A stretch of DNA of 6,449 bases, from the NCBI GenBank assembly GCA_966210935.1, contig CBIHLX010000045.1:1-6449 (forward strand). Reading direction: 5' to 3'. How positions within the stretch are numbered: the first letter of the stretch is position 1; every line of letters starts with the position of its first letter. The stretch is from CBIHLX01 sp966210935 (lineage in GTDB: Bacteria > Patescibacteriota > Saccharimonadia > Saccharimonadales > Saccharimonadaceae). The notes under the pieces are model-generated. The model worked only from the letters and a program-made list of their open reading frames with translations. It was not told the origin of the DNA and did no database searches. Shown here piece after piece: positions 1 through 4,812 of this stretch. Made by a program: the position numbers and the translations under genes.

Positions 1-560
1 AGCGCCACCATGAAGCCGCTGTAGAACCAGATACCTTCGAGAATAATATTGTAGGCCACGAGGTTACGGACAAAGTCCTTCTTACCTTCGGTCGTCGTGA
101 TATCAAGCGTGTCTTCGGTCATGCGCTTGATAAACTTGGTCTCAAACTCTTCCTTGCGAGCCATTGATGGCGTCTCGACGTGGGCGGCATAGGCGTCGTC
201 GCGGTCGATTGGGACTGTTTCGAGCACGTACTCAAATGACATACAGTGGTTCGCCTCTTCCCACATTTGCTTGGCGAGGTAAAGATGACACTCAGCAGCA
301 TTAACGTATGGATACACACCAAACGCCAGTGCCTTGTTCACGAGCAGCTCATTTGGGTTGAAGTAGCTCATGAGGAAAGTCAGTGCATGACGCTCTTCAT
401 CACTCATCTTCTTCCAGTCGGCTAGGTCTTGGCCAAGCTGGATTTCATTTGGAAACCACGTGTTAGCCACTGCCTGGTTGTAAAGATCCATTGCCCATGG
501 GTAATGGACTGGCTTCAGTAGAAGTCCGTCTTGAATACCTGTTCCTAAAATTCCTGCCAT
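1..560 (-). CDS. nrdB: Ribonucleotide reductase small (beta/R2) subunit, class Ic type, N-terminal 186 residues; 3' end outside the window
   Basis: The small subunit of class I ribonucleotide reductase (RNR) holds the metal cofactor that starts the radical used by NrdA to reduce ribonucleotides; it is cytoplasmic. The translation starts MAGILGTGIQDG and runs off the left edge. The start at 560 follows a strong Shine-Dalgarno (GAGGAGG) about 6 bases away. R2 ligands are visible: Glu71 in NPNELLVN, Glu102 and His105 in WEEANH, and Glu175 in IILEGIWFYSGF. The residue four after His105 is Phe109, where Fe-type R2 proteins carry the radical Tyr (Tyr122 in E. coli). Glu71 replaces the usual Asp84. 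The spacings Glu71-Glu102 (31) and Glu102-Glu175 (73) equal those of Chlamydia trachomatis R2 (E89, E120, E193, with F127), the type class Ic enzyme. The second half of the ligand set lies outside the window. Last gene visible of the nrd operon, 19 bases after the 85-aa ORF. RNR identity is near certain; class Ic is a strong inference. Confidence 0.96.
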   Translation of the reverse strand, partial: MAGILGTGIQDGLLLKPVHYPWAMDLYNQAVANTWFPNEIQLGQDLADWKKMSDEERHALTFLMSYFNPNELLVNKALAFGVYPYVNAAECHLYLAKQMWEEANHCMSFEYVLETVPIDRDDAYAAHVETPSMARKEEFETKFIKRMTEDTLDITTTEGKKDFVRNLVAYNIILEGIWFYSGFMVA

Positions 561-579
561 CTTACTCCTCCTCTAGCTT

Positions 580-837
580 TTACGCCGCTTGTTCAAAGTC
601 ATCAGACAGAAGGCCCTGTCGGATACAATAACTCGTCAATTTTAATACTTGTGTCTCGTGACGACTGTATTCAGCAGCCAATTGCGTTCGCTCTACACCC
701 GTAATATCGCCGTAATGCAGTGCCGATTCGGTCGCATTCATAGCTTCAAGTGCTTCATCTCGCAATACGAGTGCTTGGTCGTGTAAATGATTTTCTACAT
801 CCAGCGAATACAGCTGGCCGTTCTTTTCGTGTCCCAT
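580..837 (-). CDS. Hypothetical 85-aa protein inside the nrd operon
   Basis: I do not recognise this protein. It starts MGHEKNGQLYSLDVENHLHD and ends LSDDFEQAA. It is acidic, probably mostly helical, has one cysteine (in LTSYCIRQG), and no signal peptide, membrane segment or CxxC motif, so it is not an obvious glutaredoxin (NrdH) or flavodoxin (NrdI), the usual small partners at this position. The start is fixed because the codon two upstream is an in-frame stop. Its Shine-Dalgarno is weak (only GAAAG about 15 bases upstream), so translation may be coupled to the 59-aa ORF ending 29 bases earlier. It lies between that ORF and nrdB with a 19-base gap to nrdB. Co-transcription suggests a role tied to RNR, such as cofactor assembly or subunit regulation, but nothing in the sequence proves this. 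Confidence 0.8.
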   Translation of the reverse strand: MGHEKNGQLYSLDVENHLHDQALVLRDEALEAMNATESALHYGDITGVERTQLAAEYSRHETQVLKLTSYCIRQGLLSDDFEQAA

Positions 838-860
838 AACTTAGTTTCTTTCGAGGACTC

Positions 861-879
861 GGGCTGCTACTGGCAGCCC
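861..879. repeat. Inverted repeat / hairpin over the stop codon of the 59-aa ORF
   Basis: GGGCTGC and GCAGCCC form a perfect 7-bp GC-rich stem around a 5-base loop. It covers the last codons (Gly-Cys-Gln-stop) of the 59-aa ORF and sits 24 bases before the start of the 85-aa ORF. No T-run follows on the minus strand, so it is not a standard intrinsic terminator. It could act as an mRNA stability or processing element, or could tune coupling to the next gene. It may also be a by-product of the coding sequence. Confidence 0.5.
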
Positions 880-1046
880 ATGCACATCGTCAAATCAGCT
901 GGATCGAGTGGTGCCGCGATCTGGCCCAGACCCTTACTGTTAGCGTCTTCCTGAGCTTGTGCCTGTGCGTTCGCCATTGCCTGGTCGATTGCTGCAAGCT
1001 TCTCCTCAAGTGTCATGTCGTCAGTGATGATTTGTGATGCGTTCAT
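867..1046 (-). CDS. 59-aa protein ending in CxxCQ: candidate stand-alone redox tail of NrdA
   Basis: Reading minus from ATG at 1046 gives 59 residues, starting MNASQIITDDMTLEEKLAAI and ending LDPADLTMCMGCQ. A GAGAGGG Shine-Dalgarno lies 7 bases before the ATG, and an in-frame TGA just upstream rules out a longer form. Residues 12-36 (Ala/Gln/Glu-rich) look like an amphipathic helix. A flexible Gly/Pro-containing stretch follows, and the only two cysteines, Cys55 and Cys58, are at the very C-terminus. Class I NrdA proteins normally end in such a cysteine pair on a mobile tail, which thioredoxin or glutaredoxin reduces and which then reduces the active-site disulfide; many of these tails end in CxxCQ. 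The nrdA gene 58 bases upstream lacks any C-terminal cysteine. I infer that this is the NrdA tail encoded as a separate subunit. It could instead be a small redox carrier of another kind. The protein is strongly acidic (9 Asp/Glu against 2 Lys). Confidence 0.8.
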   Translation of the reverse strand: MNASQIITDDMTLEEKLAAIDQAMANAQAQAQEDANSKGLGQIAAPLDPADLTMCMGCQ

Positions 1047-1104
1047 AGTCCTACCCTCTCAAATTATATTTAGTTTATCTGTGAAATTTCTTATGTTCGT
1101 CGTG

Positions 1105-3507
1105 CTATACGCCAGCTTCTTGCTTCTTGGCGAAGCCAAAGCCGGTCTTGCGCGGGCCGCCGCTTGCTTCTGCTTTGTTGACCTTGACGGTACTTTGCTC
1201 AGCAGTGTGACGTGGCTTCACGTGCAAGTAGTATGTTGTCTTCAGACCACGCTTCCATGCTGCGGTATAGATATCGATGTAATCGTCGATGTTGCGTGTC
1301 TCAAGGTACATATTACGGCTGATTGCCTGGTCGACCCACTTCTGTGCCCGGGCCGCCACTTCGATGAAGGCATATGGGCTGAGTTGGAAGCTTGTTTTGT
1401 ACACGTCCTTGATGTGCTGTGGAATTGCATCAATTTGTTGTACATCACCCTGCAGGCGCAGTACGTCTTCTTTTACCTCATCCCAAAGTCCGAGTTTCTT
1501 AAGGTCGTTGACTAGGTTGACGTTGACTTCAAGGAACTTACCGTTAAGTGTTGCGCGGCTAAAGATCTGTGCAAACTGCGGATCGATACCTGGTGTGGTA
1601 CCAGAAACGTGGGCGTTGTTGGCGGTTGGGGCGATCGCCATGAGTGTGGCGTTACGCATACCCTTTTGCACCTTAGTGCGGAGGGTGTCCCAGTCGAGGC
1701 GCTGCTTGCGGCTGATTTCAACCGTCACCTGGCGGTCGGCGTCGAGCTTGGCAAGCGTATCGATTGGCAAAATACCTTGACTCCAGCCACTTCCCTCAAA
1801 GGTTGGGTAGCTGCCGCGTTCCTGCGCAAGATCAGCACTAGCGTCGATCGCGTGGTAGCTGATGAACTCAGTGAGCTGGTCGATCAGTTCGTACGCTTCT
1901 TCTGATTCGTAGCTGTGTCCTAGCTTTTCAAGTACATCGGCGAAGCCCATCAGGCCAAGGCCAACAGCGCGGTTTTGAAGGTTCGAGTGCATCGCCTGTG
2001 GAATCGGCGTATTTGTCAGGTCACACAGGTTGTCGAGCTGACGGATTGAGACGCGAACGGCCTTTTCGAGGCGATCCCAGTCCCATGTCCTATCTTCACG
2101 AAGGTGGACTGACAGGTTGATGCTCGACAGATTGCAGACCGCTGTGTTGTCTTTATCCTGTGGAAGCGTAATTTCGGTGCAAAGGTTCGAATGGTGAATG
2201 GTACCAGTGTTGTTATTGAGAGCGCGGACATTCATCGTGTCCTTCCAGGTCAGCCATGGGTGGCTAGTTGCCTGCAGTACGGTCAGAATCTGGTAGAACT
2301 GCTCGCGGGCGCTGATCTTGCTAAAGTCACGTAGCTTGCCAGCTTCGGCGAGTTCTGCGTATTCCTGGTAGCGCTTTGCAAATGCGTCACCGTAGAGTTC
2401 GATCAAGTCAGCGGTTTCTGCTGAGTCAAACAAGTACCAGTCTTCACCTGACTGCACGCGGCGCATGAACTCATCGCTCAGGATAACCGCCGTGTTAGCG
2501 ATACGCGTACGCAGGTATGGGTCACCCGAGTTCTGCTTAAGATCAAGGAACTGCGGGAAGTTCAGGTGCCAGTTCTCCATAAAGATGGCGGCAGCACCTT
2601 GCTTCTTGCCCTTGCGGCTGACGGCGAAGAGCGCGGTATCAATCATTTTAATGAACGGGATTGGGCCAGTTGATTCACTGTTGGTTGTTTGAACCGGTGA
2701 GCCTGCGGCGCGGAGCTTGGTGATGCCGATACCGATACCACCGGTGCCCTTAGCGATCCACATTGTGTCGCGGACGCCGCGGGCGATCGCTTCCATGTCG
2801 TCTTCGATGTCAAAGAGGAAGCAGTTAGATAGTTGCGGGAAGGAGCCACCGGCATTGATACGAGTTGAGCCGGCTGGGTTAGCGTCGAGCTTACTAATGT
2901 ATTCGTAGAACTCTAGGGCTGTTGCTGTTGGATCTTTTTCGAGGAGGCTCAGGCCCATGGCAATACGCATTGCGGTAAACTGCGGCACTTCCATTGATTC
3001 ACCACTATTCTTACGTAGGCTATAGCGGTTGCGGCTCGTCACCACGCCCAGGTAGCGCATTAGATTGTCACGAGATGGCTCGAGCGCGTCACACAATTTT
3101 TTAAGGTCGAACGTATCACCGGTCATGCGCTCGTCGAGCAAACCATCGGCGATACCCTGCTGGAGGTATTCCGGGAACTTATCAGCGTGGAGCTTTTTGA
3201 GTCCGGCTTCATCGTCATAGTCACCGAGAATGTTCTTGTAAAGGTTCTTTAGGAGTAGTCGGGCGGCGATCGTGTCAAAGTCTGGATCGTCTTTGACGTT
3301 TTGGAGTGCCGTATGGATAACTGCTTCGTCTAGTTGTTCGGTAGTGATACCGTCGAATAATGTCAATTGGAGTTCTGTTGCCACTTGGACGACTTTGCTG
3401 ATTTGGTCCGGTAAGCCTTCGCTAGCCTTTACGAGCGCCAGGTTAATCTTATTGGCGTCAAATGGTTCGCGGGTGCCATCACGCTTGACCACATGAATAG
3501 TACTCAT
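1105..3507 (-). CDS. nrdA: Class I ribonucleoside-diphosphate reductase, large (alpha) subunit, lacking C-terminal redox cysteines
   Basis: NrdA reduces ribonucleoside diphosphates to deoxyribonucleotides with NrdB as radical source. The 800-aa protein opens with an ATP-cone (about residues 3-92, starting IHVVKRDGTREPFD), the allosteric site for overall activity. The barrel follows: Cys229 in QLSNCFLF and Cys458 in AVCNLSSINL are the redox-active pair (E. coli Cys225/Cys462). Asn441, Cys443 and Glu445 in SNLCTEITLP match the catalytic N437/C439/E441. Tyr759-Tyr760 in LKTTYYLHVKPRH are the radical-transfer tyrosines. PTANNAHVSGTTPGIDP (627-643) is the substrate-binding loop. After the tyrosines come 40 basic, Gly-rich residues ending KKQEAGV, with no cysteine. 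The family normally ends with a Cys pair there, so the protein cannot relay electrons from thioredoxin in the usual way unless the downstream 59-aa ORF supplies it. The start at 3507 has an AGGGGAT ribosome site. First gene of the operon, controlled by the promoter and NrdR-like sites upstream. Confidence 0.98.
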   Translation of the reverse strand: MSTIHVVKRDGTREPFDANKINLALVKASEGLPDQISKVVQVATELQLTLFDGITTEQLDEAVIHTALQNVKDDPDFDTIAARLLLKNLYKNILGDYDDEAGLKKLHADKFPEYLQQGIADGLLDERMTGDTFDLKKLCDALEPSRDNLMRYLGVVTSRNRYSLRKNSGESMEVPQFTAMRIAMGLSLLEKDPTATALEFYEYISKLDANPAGSTRINAGGSFPQLSNCFLFDIEDDMEAIARGVRDTMWIAKGTGGIGIGITKLRAAGSPVQTTNSESTGPIPFIKMIDTALFAVSRKGKKQGAAAIFMENWHLNFPQFLDLKQNSGDPYLRTRIANTAVILSDEFMRRVQSGEDWYLFDSAETADLIELYGDAFAKRYQEYAELAEAGKLRDFSKISAREQFYQILTVLQATSHPWLTWKDTMNVRALNNNTGTIHHSNLCTEITLPQDKDNTAVCNLSSINLSVHLREDRTWDWDRLEKAVRVSIRQLDNLCDLTNTPIPQAMHSNLQNRAVGLGLMGFADVLEKLGHSYESEEAYELIDQLTEFISYHAIDASADLAQERGSYPTFEGSGWSQGILPIDTLAKLDADRQVTVEISRKQRLDWDTLRTKVQKGMRNATLMAIAPTANNAHVSGTTPGIDPQFAQIFSRATLNGKFLEVNVNLVNDLKKLGLWDEVKEDVLRLQGDVQQIDAIPQHIKDVYKTSFQLSPYAFIEVAARAQKWVDQAISRNMYLETRNIDDYIDIYTAAWKRGLKTTYYLHVKPRHTAEQSTVKVNKAEASGGPRKTGFGFAKKQEAGV

Positions 3508-3559
3508 ATATATCCCCTAATTTAGTATTTAATGACACACCCACCTCCCTCAAAGTGGT

Positions 3560-3612
3560 GCAAGAAAACTACTCTATGGTCTACCCCAGAGAGCTGTGCA
3601 AATCTTTCTTGC
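3560..3612 (-). promoter_or_regulatory. Structured segment of the nrdA 5' leader
   Basis: The predicted nrdA transcript has a leader of about 146 bases (from near 3654 to 3508). Within it GCAAGAAA (3605-3612 read on minus) pairs perfectly over 8 bp with TTTCTTGC (3560-3567). Inside is a second imperfect stem, CTCT-C-TGG / CCA-T-AGAG, with a GGTAGA loop, followed by TAGTTTTC. It does not match any riboswitch class I know, and the weak inner stem with four T's is a poor terminator. A regulatory or stability role is possible but unproven. The rest of 3508-3559 holds a purine-rich stretch with a weak CCAC/GTGG pairing and the nrdA ribosome site. Confidence 0.4.
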
Positions 3613-3635
3613 GTGTTGTCTGTTTTTATTGAACT

Positions 3636-3651
3636 ACTACATATGTAGTGT
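3636..3651. promoter_or_regulatory. NrdR-box-like operator, nrdA start-site proximal
   Basis: ACTACATATGTAGTGT matches 12 of 16 positions of the palindromic NrdR box in the form ACACTATATATAGTGT, and contains the perfect 14-bp palindrome 3636-3649. It lies just downstream of the predicted nrdA transcription start. A second box is centred 32 bp away, leaving 16 bp between them; NrdR sites characteristically occur in pairs about three helical turns apart. NrdR is the ATP/dATP-sensing zinc-finger/ATP-cone repressor of RNR genes; its gene is not in this window. Confidence 0.65.
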
Positions 3652-3660
3652 CTGAATAAA

Positions 3661-3689
3661 ACTATAGACCCTATATATGTGGTTTTCAA
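3661..3689 (-). promoter_or_regulatory. Sigma70-type promoter of the nrdA operon
   Basis: On the minus strand a TTGAAA -35 (3684-3689) and a TATAGT -10 (3661-3666) are separated by 17 bp, each one mismatch from consensus. Transcription should start near 3654, about 146 bases before nrdA. The spacer is filled exactly by an NrdR-like box and a second box lies just after the start point, the layout expected for repression. Confidence 0.75.
3668..3683. promoter_or_regulatory. NrdR-box-like operator inside the nrdA promoter spacer
   Basis: ACCCTATATATGTGGT matches 12 of 16 positions of the NrdR box, including the AT-rich core CTATATAT. It lies between the -35 and -10 elements of the nrdA promoter and is centred 32 bp from the neighbouring box, so a bound NrdR oligomer would block RNA polymerase. 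Confidence 0.65.
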
Positions 3690-3734
3690 GCCTTTTCATG
3701 TGTTTTTTTCACTACAAGCACAAGCGCCTCTGTT

Positions 3735-3750
3735 AGTGAATACATAGTGT
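3735..3750. promoter_or_regulatory. Possible NrdR-box-like site, second pair (weak half)
   Basis: AGTGAATACATAGTGT matches about 12 of 16 positions of the NrdR box (allowing A or T at position 5), with a good right half (CATAGTGT) and a poor left half. Its centre is 33 bp from the strong palindrome at 3768-3783. On its own it would not be convincing; the spacing makes it worth recording. Confidence 0.4.
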
Positions 3751-3767
3751 GGTTTTAATTACCTACA

Positions 3768-3783
3768 ACGCTATATATAGCGT
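3768..3783. promoter_or_regulatory. NrdR-box-like perfect palindrome upstream of the 109-aa gene
   Basis: ACGCTATATATAGCGT is a perfect 16-bp palindrome and the best match in the window to the NrdR box (14 of 16 against ACACTATATATAGTGT; the two differences are symmetric). It ends 5 bases before the TATAAT of the divergent 109-aa gene and overlaps where its -35 would be. It is about 110 bp from the nrdA -10, so it more likely controls the 109-aa gene, though joint control by looping cannot be excluded. Confidence 0.6.
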
Positions 3784-3788
3784 ATACC

Positions 3789-3794
3789 TATAAT
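3789..3794 (+). promoter_or_regulatory. -10 element for the 109-aa gene
   Basis: A perfect TATAAT lies 62 bases before the start codon and would start transcription near 3801. No good -35 is seen at 16-18 bp (CAACGC at best). That segment is occupied by the palindromic operator, so the promoter is either weak or helped by an activator. Confidence 0.5.
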
Positions 3795-3856
3795 AATACG
3801 CCGAAGGTTTTACATATTCAACCACAGCTGATACCATTCCGCAGGAGGATATTATT

Positions 3857-4186
3857 ATGGAACATAACGCTAACACCTATCGACTCTCAACCCAAGCGGA
3901 AGAAGGCGCTGCACTGCGAGCTCTTACGTCATATAAAGCATCGAACACGCCACATATTAGTGATGACGAAAAGGCCTATGCACAACAGCTCCGTACTCGC
4001 CTACTCGAAGAAGCACCAACACCAGCCCTTAGCGACAAGGACGTCACCTTTCTCGCAGGTGCTGCGAAATATATGCTCGGTGCCGCTCATCATGTCGCCG
4101 AAGCACGGCGCCGTACAGCAAGCCCTTCGGTATTAGAAGCCGCCCAGGTAATTGCCGATTTCAATAAACCACTCTCAGCACAATAA
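3857..4186 (+). CDS. Hypothetical 109-aa protein, divergent from nrdA
   Basis: I do not recognise the family. The protein starts MEHNANTYRLSTQAEEGAAL and ends DFNKPLSAQ. It has no cysteine, signal peptide or membrane segment and looks largely helical, with a charged middle part (ISDDEKAYAQQLRTRLLEEA, about residues 34-53) and an Ala-rich part with the basic cluster EARRR (about 82-86). It is soluble and probably cytoplasmic. AGGAGG, 8 bases before the ATG, fixes the start. The gene has its own -10 element and ends inside an intrinsic terminator, so it is a single-gene unit. The NrdR-like palindrome in front of it suggests regulation together with ribonucleotide reductase. A link to deoxynucleotide supply or DNA replication is inference from that alone. 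Confidence 0.85.
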   Translation: MEHNANTYRLSTQAEEGAALRALTSYKASNTPHISDDEKAYAQQLRTRLLEEAPTPALSDKDVTFLAGAAKYMLGAAHHVAEARRRTASPSVLEAAQVIADFNKPLSAQ

Positions 4187-4213
4187 CCCGCGAAGTATTG
4201 CGGGTTATTTTTT
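4182..4213 (+). terminator. Intrinsic terminator of the 109-aa gene
   Basis: AATAACCCGC and GCGGGTTATT form a perfect 10-bp stem around an 8-base loop, running directly into six T's. The left arm includes the TAA stop codon of the 109-aa gene, so termination starts inside the coding end. Confidence 0.95.
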
Positions 4214-4236
4214 AGGAGAAACAATCTTCTCCCCAT

Positions 4237-4277
4237 GCCAAGAAAAAGACGCCCATACAGGACGTCGTTTTCTTGGC
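4237..4277 (-). terminator. Terminator hairpin of tRNA-Ser, overlapping the CCA end
   Basis: On the minus strand, directly after the tRNA, GACG and CGTC pair around a small inner stem (CC/GG, loop TGTAT), followed by TTTTTCTT. The pairing continues outward: GCCAAGAAAA (4268-4277 read on minus) pairs over 10 bp with TTTTCTTGGC (4237-4246), so the arms include the discriminator base and CCA of the tRNA. With an A-tract before and a T-tract after the core stem it could work in both directions, but the T-run is longer for the minus strand. Confidence 0.75.
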
Positions 4278-4361
4278 GGAGAGAGAGGGATTCGAACCCT
4301 CGATAGCTTTCGCTATACCGCTTTTCGAGAGCGGCCAGTTCAACCACTCCTGCACCTCTCC
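4274..4361 (-). tRNA. tRNA-Ser, anticodon CGA, CCA encoded
   Basis: The 88-nt cloverleaf begins GGAGAGG, which pairs with TCTCTCC near the 3' end (last pair G-U). A 5-bp anticodon stem CCGCT/AGCGG encloses the loop CTCGAAA, giving anticodon CGA (4325-4327), which reads UCG serine codons. A long variable arm (ATAGC-GAAA-GCTAT) is typical of class II tRNAs such as serine. The T arm is GAGGG-TTCGAAT-CCCTC. The discriminator is G, as in bacterial tRNA-Ser, and CCA is encoded (4274-4276). It lies between two plus-strand genes and is transcribed against them. Confidence 0.97.
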
Positions 4362-4384
4362 ACACTGTGGTGATACACCAGCTT

Positions 4385-4413
4385 TTCTCATTGTATCAGA
4401 CGAGGAGTATACT
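4385..4413 (+). promoter_or_regulatory. Putative promoter of the HIT-rlmH pair
   Basis: TATACT (4408-4413) is a good -10, and TTCTCA (4385-4390), 17 bp upstream, is a weak -35 (4 of 6). Transcription would start at about 4420, the A of the HIT start codon. The region also has to hold the promoter of the oppositely directed tRNA, for which TACAAT (4390-4395 on minus) is a possible -10. Confidence 0.45.
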
Positions 4414-4419
4414 AAAAGT

Positions 4420-4812
4420 ATGGAAGACTCAGTATTTACCAAGATCATCAATGGCGAGATTCCGTCCCACAAAATCTACGAGGACGAACATACCTACGCC
4501 TTTCTGGACATCCACCCCGCAAATGAAGGACACACGCTTGTCATCCCAAAAAAGCAGGCTGAGTTCCTTTGGGATCTTGATGAAGATACGTATACACACC
4601 TTATGACGGCCGTGAAAAAAGTTGGCCAGCATCTTCGCAGTCGCCTTAATTACCCATATGTCGGCGTACAAGTTGTCGGTATTGATGTTCCACATGCCCA
4701 TGTCCATGTTATTCCGTTTGAAACGGTCGAGCAGTACCGTAACAAGCCCGATATGAATGCCGAACCCGATCACCCTGCCCTTGCGGAACTCGCCAGAAAG
4801 TTGGCACTCTAA
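4420..4812 (+). CDS. HIT-family (histidine triad) nucleotide hydrolase, HinT-like
   Basis: HIT proteins of this branch hydrolyse nucleoside phosphoramidates or acyl-nucleotides through a nucleotidyl-histidine intermediate; the natural substrate in bacteria is often unknown. The 130-aa protein starts MEDSVFTKIINGEIPSHKIY, the classic N-terminus of the family. It has FLDIHPANEGHTLVIPK in the middle and the triad PHAHVHVIPF near the end (His92, His94, His96; His94 is the expected nucleophile). The C-terminus (PALAELARKLAL) is short. I chose the start at 4420 although the frame stays open back to 4273, because the extra 49 codons read through tRNA-Ser in antisense and are not protein-like. GAGGAG lies 12 bases before the ATG, a rather long spacing. 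It overlaps rlmH by one base (TAATG), so the two are probably translated together. Confidence 0.95.
   Translation: MEDSVFTKIINGEIPSHKIYEDEHTYAFLDIHPANEGHTLVIPKKQAEFLWDLDEDTYTHLMTAVKKVGQHLRSRLNYPYVGVQVVGIDVPHAHVHVIPFETVEQYRNKPDMNAEPDHPALAELARKLAL

Noticed and set aside
1..560. R2-like ligand-binding oxidase instead of NrdB
   Set aside because: The Glu-Glu-His pattern is shared, but the 73-residue step to the next Glu matches Chlamydia R2, the oxidase crosslink Tyr is not at the expected place, and the gene is in an operon with nrdA.
1063..1068. TATAAT on the minus strand between nrdA and the 59-aa ORF as an internal promoter
   Set aside because: No -35 at 16-18 bp, and transcription would start so close to the ATG that the ribosome site would be lost. 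Probably chance in an AT-rich gap.
1046..1107. Simple frameshift separating NrdA from its CxxC tail
   Set aside because: The frame of the 59-aa ORF has an in-frame TGA about 13 bases before its ATG, and the nrdA frame has a second stop soon after the first. The small ORF also has its own Shine-Dalgarno. One base change would not restore a fusion, so a designed split fits better than a sequencing slip, though an older decay event remains possible.
1015..1515. 166-aa plus-strand ORF and similar ORFs opposite nrdA
   Set aside because: They lie antisense to the conserved nrdA reading frame, have no ribosome sites and have unnatural composition; they are shadows.
1105..3507. Intein or intron in nrdA
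   Set aside because: NrdA is a common site for inteins, but all motifs here are continuous and the length fits an uninterrupted protein.
4273..4419. N-terminal extension of the HIT gene (MAEREGFEPS...) and a second plus-strand ORF with GERGIRTLDS across the same place
   Set aside because: These are antisense translations of tRNA-Ser, a well-known source of false proteins. The HIT family starts at MEDSVF.
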